Source: a virus. From it: a DNA stretch of 25,400 nucleotides. The stretch lies in IMG/VR virus record IMGVR_UViG_3300020552_000018, positions 1 to 25,400 of that record; one strand, 5' to 3'. Shown here one piece after another: positions 5,938 through 12,570 of this stretch. Both the position numbers and the translations under genes were made by a program. The notes under the pieces were generated by a model. The model did not search any database. It was not told where the DNA came from and saw only the letters and a program-made list of their open reading frames with translations. Every line of letters begins with the position of its first letter. Position 1 is the first letter of the stretch.

Positions 5938-6129
5938 CTAAAGGTTTGGTTCGACTTCAAGCAGGGCATCGTAACCATCGTCGGCGCTGATTTCGCGCCT
6001 CCAAACCTTCCGCAAGGTTTCTTCGAACTCATCAACTTGAGGTCCATTGTAGCAAAGTTCATCTGCTACATCATCTGCGCTGATTTCGCGATGCCAGAGT
6101 CGAATCAAAAGGTCTTGAATTTCGTTCAT
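5938..6129 (-). CDS. Small protein with a duplicated REISADD repeat
   Basis: The protein is two copies of one unit: LIRLWHREISADDVADEL and LRKVWRREISADDGYDALLE, separated by about 14 residues. Each copy looks like helix-turn-helix with a fixed (W)xREISADD turn. Tandem ATGs lie at 6132 and 6129. The second has the better distance (seven bases) from GGAG and gives 63 residues. Own promoter at 6163-6190. No function known. Confidence 0.8.
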   Translation of the reverse strand: MNEIQDLLIRLWHREISADDVADELCYNGPQVDEFEETLRKVWRREISADDGYDALLEVEPNL

Positions 6130-6162
6130 CATCAATCTCCAGATATTGTTGACTACAACTAT

Positions 6163-6190
6163 AGGATACCTGATTCGTTCAGGAAGTAAA
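6163..6190 (-). promoter_or_regulatory. Early promoter of the shared cassette
   Basis: TTTACT, 16 bp, TATCCT with the TTGTAGTCAA leader on the minus strand. It drives the repeat-containing 63-residue gene; the upstream gene's stop is next to the -35 box. Confidence 0.85.
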
Positions 6191-6192
6191 GG

Positions 6193-6402
6193 TTACTCCT
6201 CTTCCTCATACACTTCTGCACTTTGCAGGCGTTCGTACTCCTCAACAAACCTTCCGCACAACTTAACCATGCGCACCATTGCTCGCAATTCTTCCTCGCT
6301 CAAATCCAGGTCCTGAAGAGTTTCCTCGTCCTGCATTGTATTGACGCAATCCAGAAGATCATTAGAAGTGTTTTGAAATCTGCAGTAGGACATATTCGCC
6401 AT
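6193..6402 (-). CDS. MSYC-family phage protein, copy 2
   Basis: A 69-residue protein (MANMSYCRFQNTSNDLLDCV) closer to the usual family pattern than copy 1 at 1840-2052: MSYCRFQNT, an acidic middle with LSEEE, then LCGRFVEEYERL. The start is the second of two in-frame ATGs, seven bases from GGAG. The C-terminus is acidic. Families of this type are common among phage early genes with no known role. Own promoter at 6440-6467. Confidence 0.88.
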   Translation of the reverse strand: MANMSYCRFQNTSNDLLDCVNTMQDEETLQDLDLSEEELRAMVRMVKLCGRFVEEYERLQSAEVYEEEE

Positions 6403-6439
6403 TTTCATTCTCCAGTTGGTTTTTTCTGACTACAAGGAT

Positions 6440-6467
6440 AGGATACCTCAATCTGGTAGGAAGTAAA
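6440..6467 (-). promoter_or_regulatory. Early promoter of the shared cassette
   Basis: TTTACT, 16 bp, TATCCT with a TTGTAGTCAGAAAAAA leader on the minus strand. It drives MSYC copy 2. Confidence 0.85.
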
Positions 6468-6478
6468 GCCTGAACTTC

Positions 6479-6631
6479 CTACCTCTGCTTCCTTGCAGAT
6501 TCCTCTGCAGCAAGTATCATGGTGGAGTAGAATCCATTGATACCATATACCATTTTCTCCAGCACATTGATGGTGATATGAGGATTCCAACAAGAACCTA
6601 GTACCAATACAGCAGCGAATAACCTTGTCAT
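6479..6631 (-). CDS. Small predicted lipoprotein
   Basis: A 50-residue frame, MTRLFAAVLVLGSCWNPHIT onward: a basic residue, a hydrophobic core and the lipobox LGSC with Cys at position 14. The remaining 36 residues hold one helix and a basic end. Its ATG overlaps the stop of the preceding 47-residue gene (ATGA), so translation is likely coupled. It ends just upstream of the promoter at 6440-6467. No partner gene resembling an o-spanin is seen next to it. Confidence 0.65.
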   Translation of the reverse strand: MTRLFAAVLVLGSCWNPHITINVLEKMVYGINGFYSTMILAAEESARKQR

Positions 6632-6771
6632 AACATTTCTATATTATGAATTGTGACGAAACCTAAGTCATTGAATAATATACTTAATGCAGAGCTTTCT
6701 GTTGAAGCATATACATTAGAAGTGAATGTACCTTCAAACAGATCGGTATACGTTATTCTGTAATTGTTCAT
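6628..6771 (-). CDS. 47-residue hypothetical protein
   Basis: MNNYRITYTDLFEGTFTSNV onward: two beta strands and a helix (ASTESSALSILFNDLGF), the layout of several short phage proteins. It overlaps the gene upstream by 38 bp and the lipoprotein gene downstream by four. No ribosome site is visible. A tandem near-repeat (GAACAATTACA twice, 15 bp apart) straddles the start, and an in-frame GTG precedes it by five codons. Confidence 0.55.
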   Translation of the reverse strand: MNNYRITYTDLFEGTFTSNVYASTESSALSILFNDLGFVTIHNIEML

Positions 6772-6928
6772 TTTGTAATTGTTCACTGATTTGGTTTATA
6801 ATGGAACGCTTTTGGTCTGGAGAGATTGATTGGACTGACATTCTATTGAAGACTTCATAGAAGATTTCAATTGGAGATTTGTTATCGGGGATTACGAAAT
6901 AATTGATATTGTTAATAGATACAAACAT
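6734..6928 (-). CDS. Small protein downstream of a terminator
   Basis: I start this at the ATG at 6928, directly after a strong GGAGGTGTC site, giving 64 residues (MFVSINNINYFVIPDNKSPI). The frame is open further up into the ATPase gene, but that is not needed. An N-terminal strand pair and a C-terminal Gln/Asn-rich helix are predicted. Its ribosome site is only a few bases after the T tract of the terminator at 6941-6964, so expression probably depends on read-through. Confidence 0.72.
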   Translation of the reverse strand: MFVSINNINYFVIPDNKSPIEIFYEVFNRMSVQSISPDQKRSIINQISEQLQNEQLQNNVYRSV

Positions 6929-6940
6929 GACACCTCCAGA

Positions 6941-6964
6941 AAAAGGGGAATCAAAAGATTCCCC
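6941..6964 (-). terminator. Intrinsic terminator after the AAA+ gene
   Basis: On the minus strand: a perfect 8-bp stem GGGGAATC/GATTCCCC with a TTTT loop, followed by five T. It begins 18 bp after the ATPase stop and ends just before the ribosome site of the next gene. Confidence 0.85.
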
Positions 6965-6981
6965 ATAGAAACAATTTGTAT

Positions 6982-7965
6982 TTATTTCATACAAACTGCC
7001 CGAACAAGTTTTTCCCAATTAGAAGGATTTGCCTTGAACAACGCAGATACCTTTTCTACCATTCTTAATGAAAGTTCAGTAAAAGATTCCTTGTGCTGTT
7101 CAATATAATCCATGATTTGGGTTTCTTCAGCCTTGGAGAAACCTTTATCGCGCAACATACCAGCGTTAACAGTTTGTTTGATTTTGATCAAATATTCTCT
7201 GCGAGTTTTGATCTTCATATCCAATACTAACGAACGGGATTCTAATGCTGACAAATGAGGAGCATTCTTATTGCCAGAAGCGATTAATTCGCGGATAGGT
7301 AGATTTGTCAGGAATATAATTGATCCTTCATAATCAAAATATCGCGGAATAGTTTCACCGTCTTCATCAAGAAATTCCTTTTCTGATCCCCAACCAATCC
7401 TACGGACAGGCTTTAATTCCAATGCGGCTTTCAAAATATTTAAGGCAGTTTCGTCAGAAAATATAGCATCACAATCATCAATAACGATTGTCATACCAGA
7501 ATGACGATTTTCCCAAAGCATACGGAATAAGTGAGTTGCACGCAAGTATCCTTTATGGATGGTGAAGTTATATTCCGATCCATAATTGATGTCAGTCAAT
7601 ACCTTATTGACAGTATGTGACTTTCCAATACCAGCAGCACCAGCGATAATCAACGAGTTTACAGTATTGGATGCCACAGAAGATACCAACGCTTCCATAG
7701 ATTCATAGGTATCAGCAATACGAATTGAGATTTCCTCATCAGTTTCAGTAATGGTTTGAACTTCTACTTTGGTAGGGAAATGATATACTCCACGGGATTC
7801 CCTGTTAGATTCTACAATAAACCATTGTGGGTATGAGATACCTTTTGCCGCTACAACCTGGTCGATTTGCTTTGAAGTGATGGTGGTAGACAAATCTGGG
7901 AAAACTTCCAGCGCAGTGTCAACGAACGCACGACGATTTGGAGAAAGAATATTATAATCAAACAT
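6982..7965 (-). CDS. AAA+ ATPase
   Basis: A 327-residue ATPase. The Walker A motif GAAGIGKS lies near residue 112, Walker B TIVIDDCD near residue 162, and a sensor-1-like IIFLTNL near residue 220. The first 75 residues form a domain also found at the start of the AAA+ protein at 10661 (pattern I-x-x-K-x-ID ... SYPxW ... G-x-Y-x-x-P). I know this combination from T4-like phages, where function is unassigned. The lid region after residue 250 is helical. GAGGTGAT precedes the ATG. The promoter is at 8013-8041 and a terminator follows. It could remodel a protein or nucleic-acid complex, but the substrate is unknown. Confidence 0.9.
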   Translation of the reverse strand: MFDYNILSPNRRAFVDTALEVFPDLSTTITSKQIDQVVAAKGISYPQWFIVESNRESRGVYHFPTKVEVQTITETDEEISIRIADTYESMEALVSSVASNTVNSLIIAGAAGIGKSHTVNKVLTDINYGSEYNFTIHKGYLRATHLFRMLWENRHSGMTIVIDDCDAIFSDETALNILKAALELKPVRRIGWGSEKEFLDEDGETIPRYFDYEGSIIFLTNLPIRELIASGNKNAPHLSALESRSLVLDMKIKTRREYLIKIKQTVNAGMLRDKGFSKAEETQIMDYIEQHKESFTELSLRMVEKVSALFKANPSNWEKLVRAVCMK

Positions 7966-8012
7966 ATATCACCTCAGTTGCTTCTGGTATTGCCCTTTTG
8001 TTCAATAGGGAT

Positions 8013-8041
8013 AGTCTACTTGGAGTGAATCAGGAAGTAAA
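8013..8041 (-). promoter_or_regulatory. Early promoter, TAGACT variant
   Basis: TTTACT, 17 bp, TAGACT on the minus strand. It keeps the TTTACTTCC upstream part but lacks the TTGTAGTCA leader. It drives the AAA+ ATPase gene. Confidence 0.8.
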
Positions 8042-8076
8042 GCGGAAATCTGTGATTTCCTATGGTCAAAAACTTC

Positions 8077-8307
8077 CTATGCTGCCGTGAACCGTTCGTA
8101 TACTGGAGCGCCATATTCCTTTAACATTGAAAGGAATTGCTCGTCGGTGAATCTTGGGCTGTTTTCATTCTGATGGCGGTGATTGATATCAATTGCTAGT
8201 TGTTCGGGTGTATCACGCTCACTAGGTGCCCAATCTTGCTGAACCTCAAGCTTGTGCTGTACGTACAGGTGGGTCAGGGCAATACGCTGTTCGGGTGTAA
8301 GGTTCAT
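8077..8307 (-). CDS. Small helical phage protein, paralogue of the gene at 4442
   Basis: A 76-residue all-helical protein (MNLTPEQRIALTHLYVQHKL). It aligns over most of its length with residues 20-90 of the 104-residue protein at 4442-4756, keeping LTxEx(R)xAL, YVxxxLExQxxW, a TxEx helix and a final F/Y-rich helix. GGAGCAAAAATC precedes the ATG. Own promoter at 8345-8372. Function unknown. Confidence 0.82.
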   Translation of the reverse strand: MNLTPEQRIALTHLYVQHKLEVQQDWAPSERDTPEQLAIDINHRHQNENSPRFTDEQFLSMLKEYGAPVYERFTAA

Positions 8308-8344
8308 GATTTTTGCTCCAGGTGTTTTTGCTTTCAGTAGGGAT

Positions 8345-8372
8345 AGTCTACCTCAAGAGAGCAGGAAGTAAA
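8345..8372 (-). promoter_or_regulatory. Early promoter, TAGACT variant
   Basis: TTTACT, 16 bp, TAGACT on the minus strand. It drives the 76-residue gene and is the last cassette promoter before the repeat region. Confidence 0.8.
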
Positions 8373-8434
8373 GCTGGAGGGTGAACTTCCTTTTTATAAA
8401 CTTCCTGATAGATGTTATGGGTTGGTGCTATGGG

Positions 8435-8623
8435 ATGGTCGTATGACCATACAAGGGGATGTAAAAACATCCCCGAATAGAATAGCCATATGGGGTCGTA
8501 TGACCCAAATTACTTATGCGATTACTTATGCGTTTTCAAATTACTTATGCGTTTTCAAATTACTTATGCGATTACTTATGCGTTTTCAGAAGGGGAACAT
8601 AAAGTTCCCCGATTACTTATGCG
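8435..8623. repeat. Six 12-bp direct repeats with four hairpins
   Basis: ATTACTTATGCG occurs exactly six times, at 8509, 8521, 8540, 8559, 8571 and 8612. Copies 1-2 and 4-5 abut, and copies 2, 3, 5 and 6 are followed by TTTT (CA in three of them). Hairpins flank and interrupt them: ATGGTC-GTAT-GACCAT (8435-8450), GGGGATGT-AAAA-ACATCCCC (8455-8474), GGGTC-GTAT-GACCC (8493-8506) and GGGGAAC-ATAAA-GTTCCCC (8592-8610). The first and third share the tip GTC-GTAT-GAC but differ below it. The whole 8308-8756 stretch holds no convincing gene. Repeats of this type can be replication-initiator sites, packaging signals or recombination hot spots. Confidence 0.85.
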
Positions 8624-8756
8624 TTTTATCTCCGAATTTACCAGGTCTTGTACCCTAGCGAATTTAGATAATTGAGCAATGTCGATAATATGGTAAGTTA
8701 TAATCGGTACCACCGGCACAAGATTCAATCCGTGCGTCAATGGAAGGTCAAATGGA

Positions 8757-9026
8757 TCACCAAAAGTCTTCAAGGGTAAGTGAAGAAGATTCAACATTAG
8801 AAGGTTTAGGTTTATCAAAACAACGAATACAAATACTCCTCAATTGTTCTGGAAACTTTTTCTTCGACCTACTTTCAAAATAGAAATCCACTTTAGGGTG
8901 ATATTGTTTACAAGAAGGGCAATACTTAACGTCCAAAGATAAACCCGAATATAAATTCGGAATAAGTTTATCAGTTACAGTTTTACGCCAAATTACTGGA
9001 ACTACTGAAGTACGAAAAAATTTCAT
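8757..9026 (-). CDS. Zinc-ribbon protein, possibly a truncated nuclease partner
   Basis: From the ATG at 9026 the frame gives 89 residues. Near residue 35 it has KYCPSCKQYHPKVDFYF and about 25 residues on CIRCFD, a CxxC...CxxC ribbon of the sort found in phage HNH-type and DNA-binding proteins. It lies 30 bp after the HNH gene. The frame stops at 8757 after TLEDF-W, while the next frame stays open and protein-like (TFGDPFDLPLTHGLN) down to the repeats. A frameshifted C-terminus is therefore possible. The ribosome site is weak. Confidence 0.65.
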   Translation of the reverse strand: MKFFRTSVVPVIWRKTVTDKLIPNLYSGLSLDVKYCPSCKQYHPKVDFYFESRSKKKFPEQLRSICIRCFDKPKPSNVESSSLTLEDFW

Positions 9027-9056
9027 AATATAAATCTCACTGAGATATTTCAATAA

Positions 9057-9488
9057 TTATAAACGCGAAGCTTTATGAATTTGATACTTATTCTGATTTT
9101 CTTTTGTTGATACCCATTCCAAATTGTTAATATTAAAATTCATAATGTCGTGGTCTATGTGGTTTACTTGGTATCTCTCTGCGTGAGAGACAAACCTTAA
9201 CAAAATATTTCTATCTGTTTCTGAAATACTATCCCAATCTACAGACTGTAATTCTTCCGGTATAGGAGGGGTTTTCCAAGTTTCACAAACTAATCTATGC
9301 ACCGACTTAGTTTTACTTTTTCCATTAATTGACAAACCAATCTTAGGGTATGGGTTATATTTATCTTCAGTAAAATTTACTTTAAGTGGTTTTAAAGTTC
9401 CTCTTTTCTTAGAAAGAAAATCTCCAGATTCACTAACATAATAATCATTTAGTTCTTCACCATCACAAATTACTTTCTTATATTTCAT
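9057..9488 (-). CDS. HNH endonuclease, probably homing
   Basis: A 143-residue protein with an N-terminal NUMOD4-like module (residues 1-55, with YYVSESGDFLSKK) and a C-terminal HNH core: VHRLVCETW near residue 63, NHIDHDIMNFNINNLEWV around residues 109-126, then STKENQNKY. The His-Asn-His residues are present. Free-standing HNH genes in T4-like phages are usually homing endonucleases. It has its own promoter at 9522-9550 and sits between unrelated genes, as expected of a mobile gene. The nick site is unknown. Confidence 0.88.
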   Translation of the reverse strand: MKYKKVICDGEELNDYYVSESGDFLSKKRGTLKPLKVNFTEDKYNPYPKIGLSINGKSKTKSVHRLVCETWKTPPIPEELQSVDWDSISETDRNILLRFVSHAERYQVNHIDHDIMNFNINNLEWVSTKENQNKYQIHKASRL

Positions 9489-9521
9489 ATATAACTCTCG
9501 ATAATTTAGGGCAGAAAATAT

Positions 9522-9550
9522 ATCTTACCGCAAGACTCAAAAAAAGTAAA
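9522..9550 (-). promoter_or_regulatory. Early promoter, N17 class
   Basis: TTTACT, 17 bp, TAAGAT on the minus strand. The -35 is followed by a T run rather than TCC as in the left block. It drives the HNH gene. Confidence 0.8.
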
Positions 9551-9570
9551 GGGTTTTTTACGCCAGACAA

Positions 9571-9599
9571 TAAAAAAGGGATGGCTTCATCCCTTTTTC
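9571..9599. terminator. Bidirectional intrinsic terminator
   Basis: GGGATG-GCTT-CATCCC forms a 6-bp stem flanked by A6 on one side and T5 on the other, so it can end transcripts on either strand. It lies just after the stop of the 331-residue gene on the minus strand. Confidence 0.85.
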
Positions 9600-9607
9600 A
9601 GTATTTG

Positions 9608-10603
9608 TTACATTTTTGGTAACTTCTTTTTCGGTTTGATAATTTCTCCAGAACCTTTTATTGGAGAACCTACTCTAGAAGCATACTTAAACCGCATTTT
9701 AGCAAAATCGCCATGATCTGCATGATTAAAAATAATAGAATTACCAGAAACTCTGTGCGATATTTTAGAATGATCGCCTAATAAATGATCAAAATGCGAA
9801 GAATCTTTATGTTCCGTACCAACATTCTCTCCTTCTCCACCACTAGTAACCATTGATACTGGATGAGAAGCATTCAACCTTAATACTTCTTTTCTGAGAA
9901 AATGTGTTTTGTTTTCTGGATTTTCGTCAAAATGTTTTTGCAATCCTTCGGCGTGAGCAGAAACAGAACTTTTTAAAAATTCCCCACCACGCTTTTGTAT
10001 GTCTTTATACTGTGGGTGAGATTTCATTAGCTTTTCTTTTTCCGCTTGACTTTTTCCAGAAATACCATAAGCATTATGTAAATTATTATGAAACTCTGAG
10101 TAATCCGAACCAGAATCTACACCACTATACCTCTTCAAAGTACCCAAACCAGGGTTTGATACTGGAACCTGTTTCCCTTTTTTAGCTGACGCCTTCAAAC
10201 TTAATCCATGACGAGATTTTTCGCCTTTCTCGTCGTCAAAATTTAATAACAAATCAGACGGGTTGTCTGATTGATGTTCGCCTATTTCTCCGGCTTTTGA
10301 AGTTCTAGTAATACTTGAAAGTTTTCTACCAGAATCTAAATGTGGTTGAATAATATGTTTCTTAATATGTTCTGCTGCATGAGCAGCTCTTTTTTTAGCG
10401 TGCTCATATTCTTCATCAGAAATATGTTGCCTTAATATATCATGTTCTGCTTCATATCCAGGGGATGAATGACTTCCACCGTTCAATATATGATGAACTA
10501 GGTTTTCGTGCATTTTACCCCTAATATCACTTATATTTACAGTATCTTTTTTGTCTTCATAAGAAGATTTTTTCTCTTCTAGGTATTGAATAAATCTTAA
10601 CAT
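9608..10603 (-). CDS. Phage protein with possible nuclease-like core
   Basis: A 331-residue protein beginning MLRFIQYLEEKKSSYEDKKD, an opening style frequent in T4-like cyanophage-type proteins. It is rich in His and Lys. Around residues 115-150, NPSDLLLNF then GLSLKAS then PVSNPGLGTL resembles the D-x(n)-S/E-x-K core of PD-(D/E)XK-type folds with a following glycine loop; this is a resemblance, not an established assignment. A T4-type late promoter (10632-10639) lies 29 bp upstream, pointing to late expression and perhaps a virion or packaging-related role. Its ribosome site GAGGAG is part of an inverted repeat (10610-10650). A terminator follows. Confidence 0.8.
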   Translation of the reverse strand: MLRFIQYLEEKKSSYEDKKDTVNISDIRGKMHENLVHHILNGGSHSSPGYEAEHDILRQHISDEEYEHAKKRAAHAAEHIKKHIIQPHLDSGRKLSSITRTSKAGEIGEHQSDNPSDLLLNFDDEKGEKSRHGLSLKASAKKGKQVPVSNPGLGTLKRYSGVDSGSDYSEFHNNLHNAYGISGKSQAEKEKLMKSHPQYKDIQKRGGEFLKSSVSAHAEGLQKHFDENPENKTHFLRKEVLRLNASHPVSMVTSGGEGENVGTEHKDSSHFDHLLGDHSKISHRVSGNSIIFNHADHGDFAKMRFKYASRVGSPIKGSGEIIKPKKKLPKM

Positions 10604-10609
10604 AAACTC

Positions 10610-10650
10610 CTCGGAAAATATAATTTTTAAGTATTTATAATTCCGAGGGG
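10610..10650 (-). promoter_or_regulatory. Inverted repeat covering late promoter and ribosome site
   Basis: CCTCGGAA and TTCCGAGG, about 24 bases apart, flank the region upstream of the 331-residue gene. On the minus strand the downstream arm includes the GAGG of the ribosome site, and the loop contains TATAAATA. A transcript arriving from the AAA+ gene upstream would fold and hide the ribosome site. A transcript starting at the late promoter would lack the first arm and leave it free. Confidence 0.55.
10632..10639 (-). promoter_or_regulatory. T4-type late promoter
   Basis: TATAAATA on the minus strand, exactly the late octamer of T4-like phages, 29 bp before the ATG of the 331-residue gene and without a -35 box. 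Confidence 0.6.
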
Positions 10651-10660
10651 TTTAATCAAA

Positions 10661-11818
10661 TTAAAAAGCTATATCATCTGGCATTGGGTGAATTTTTTCT
10701 TCACCAACAACATTACCGTCAGCGTCAAAACTCACTCCAGAATCTATTTTTGTATACAGATCCAAAAAACTTTCTTTGACATGGGTTTCATACCTTGAAC
10801 AGCACAGTTCAATCGCCTTCAATTTATTCTTAAATATGTTATACGTTTCTGCAATATGTACCAAACGTCTGGTTGAAATAATTTCATCAACACCACCGTT
10901 CTGATAAGTCTTACGAATAACATTCGCCCAACGTACCAACTTATCAATAAAGTCAGAATCTTCTAAATGATGTGAGAGAATTTTTGTTTCTACTTTTTCA
11001 GTAGGAAAAGGTTGTTCCAGAGTAATAACGAACCGTTCAAGAAAAGCAGAATCAAGAATCTGAGATAAGAATTTACCAGTTTCGTCTCCATAGCCTTTTG
11101 AGTTGGCTGTAACAATTACATTGAAACCTTCTTTCGCTTGAATGAACTTTTTGGTTTTTGGATTATAAAATCCTCTACCTTCAAGAATACCATTCAAAAT
11201 AAGAATATTATTTGGATTTGAACGATCGATTTCGTCAAGCAGTAATACATATCCGTTTTCTAAACATTCAATAACGGGACCATCATTATAAACAATATTA
11301 CCATCAACCAAACTTGGTCCGCCAATTAAGTCTACGGAATCAGTTTCAACAGAGAAATTTACACGAACACATTCACGCTTTAGTTCTGCACAAATTTGTT
11401 CAACCAAGAAAGTTTTCCCAATACCAGAAAGTCCAGAAATAAAGATAGGAAAGAACTTTTTTGATTTAATAATATTCTTCAGGTCTGTATAGAAACCGAA
11501 CTTTTCAAAATTGGGATCTTTTTGAGGTATTAAAGAAGTAGAATCTTTCATTTCATGAACTTGTTTTTTCATTGGTACTACATTTTCAATTACTGGATTT
11601 AGGTTTGGCATAATAACTTCGGCGATATCATCAGTAGAAGGAACTTTAAACTTACCCCAAGCAACCTTATACGGTTCTTTGGTTAACCAATAAGGATAAG
11701 AAACATTGGGTTTGTTTTCTGAATAAAGTTCGTCAATTTCTTTACGAGAAATTACATAATCTTTACCGAACTTGGATTCAATAATAGAAACGAACGACTT
11801 TTCTGCTTCTGTAAACAT
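10661..11818 (-). CDS. CobS/MoxR-like AAA+ ATPase
   Basis: A 385-residue MoxR/CobS-type AAA+ protein. Walker A GLSGIGKT lies near residue 128, Walker B VLLLDEIDRS near residue 190, and sensor 1 and following VIVTANSKGYGDETGKF near residue 232, with a later FLERF arginine-finger-like site. Residues 1-65 share the phage-specific N-terminal domain of the ATPase at 6982. T4-like phages often carry a cobS-like gene. Here the likely partner is the HExxH/VWA protein at 13299, as MoxR/CobS ATPases act with VWA proteins. Cobalt chelation itself is doubtful because no CobN or cobalamin gene is seen. TGAGAT precedes the ATG; promoter at 11851-11879. Confidence 0.88.
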   Translation of the reverse strand: MFTEAEKSFVSIIESKFGKDYVISRKEIDELYSENKPNVSYPYWLTKEPYKVAWGKFKVPSTDDIAEVIMPNLNPVIENVVPMKKQVHEMKDSTSLIPQKDPNFEKFGFYTDLKNIIKSKKFFPIFISGLSGIGKTFLVEQICAELKRECVRVNFSVETDSVDLIGGPSLVDGNIVYNDGPVIECLENGYVLLLDEIDRSNPNNILILNGILEGRGFYNPKTKKFIQAKEGFNVIVTANSKGYGDETGKFLSQILDSAFLERFVITLEQPFPTEKVETKILSHHLEDSDFIDKLVRWANVIRKTYQNGGVDEIISTRRLVHIAETYNIFKNKLKAIELCCSRYETHVKESFLDLYTKIDSGVSFDADGNVVGEEKIHPMPDDIAF

Positions 11819-11850
11819 GATAAAAATCTCAAAAATTTAATAGAGACTAT

Positions 11851-11879
11851 AGTCTAGCGCAAGACTTCAAAAAAGTAAA
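11851..11879 (-). promoter_or_regulatory. Early promoter, N17 class
   Basis: TTTACT, 17 bp, TAGACT on the minus strand, with a T-rich stretch after the -35. It drives the CobS-like gene. Confidence 0.82.
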
Positions 11880-11903
11880 GCGGGGATTTACTCCGCTTTT
11901 TTT
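11880..11903. terminator. Probable terminator
   Basis: GCGGGG-ATTTA-CTCCGC (6 bp with one wobble) is followed by T7 in the plus direction. On the minus strand it has 4-5 pairs and is followed by TTTACTTTTTT, the -35 region of the next promoter. It could end the transcript of the 207-residue gene. Confidence 0.5.
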
Positions 11904-11924
11904 GTTAAAAAAATATCAACTACA

Positions 11925-12548
11925 CTACCATTTTGGCATACGTTTTTTTACAAGCGTTTTATCAGACGATTCGCTTACATCTTCAGACTTAATCTTAGCT
12001 TTTCTTGGAACCTTACTTGTAGGAATACAATTTGGAACCGTTTTACCACCTTTTTCTTTCATACCTAATTGCACATAACCTTTCCAGCAAGCCTCATCCA
12101 TATCTTCTCTCATTTCTGCACAAAGATAATCAGAAATGGTCTGCATATAATCTTTTGCTAGAGTTAGTTTTGATTGAACCCATTCTGGCATATTAGTGTT
12201 ATCATCCAACAGTTCAGCAATTCTTTCTGCGTGCATCGTAATGATATGCAGATCATTCTTCGCCATTTCACCCTCATAATCGTATTCTTTTGGGTCTTTG
12301 GATTCTTGTACTGGCTTACTCAATTTTGAAATTACCTTTTTAATATTCTTATCTCTTTTATCAAGTTTTTGATTTGCATCAGCATATTCTTTATTAGACA
12401 TATCCTTACCTTTCTTGATAAGATTTCCTGAATCTTCTATGTTTTTATTGATCGCTTTTTTGACATAAGAAGATTTAACAGAATTAGAAATTTCGTCGAG
12501 GTTTTCTTTACTGCCTAATGCACTTTTTAATCTGTTTAATTCTGTCAT
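11925..12548 (-). CDS. Conserved T4-like phage protein, possibly virion-associated
   Basis: The start is the ATG at 12548 (GGAG nine bases upstream), giving 207 residues. An in-frame TTG five codons earlier is less likely. The first 90 residues are Lys-rich helix or coiled coil. Residues 90-145 contain YDYEGEMAKNDLHIITMHAE and NMPEWVQSKLTLAKDY, a segment I recall from many T4-like marine phage proteins. A second conserved box, ACWKGYVQLGMKEKGGKTVP, follows near residue 155. These boxes occur in uncharacterised proteins thought to be part of or packaged in the virion. A late octamer (12571-12578) lies 23 bp upstream. Confidence 0.85.
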   Translation of the reverse strand: MTELNRLKSALGSKENLDEISNSVKSSYVKKAINKNIEDSGNLIKKGKDMSNKEYADANQKLDKRDKNIKKVISKLSKPVQESKDPKEYDYEGEMAKNDLHIITMHAERIAELLDDNTNMPEWVQSKLTLAKDYMQTISDYLCAEMREDMDEACWKGYVQLGMKEKGGKTVPNCIPTSKVPRKAKIKSEDVSESSDKTLVKKRMPKW

Positions 12549-12570
12549 GACATTATTCTCCAAATAGAAT

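Noticed and set aside
8509-8623. CRISPR array
   Set aside because: The repeats are 12 bp with 0-29 bp, low-complexity, mostly identical spacers. There are no unique spacers and no cas genes.
8422-8675. Plus-strand frames across the repeat region
   Set aside because: Their translations are repeats of the iteron (YAITYAFSNYL and similar) with no ribosome site. They arise because the 12-bp unit is free of stops.
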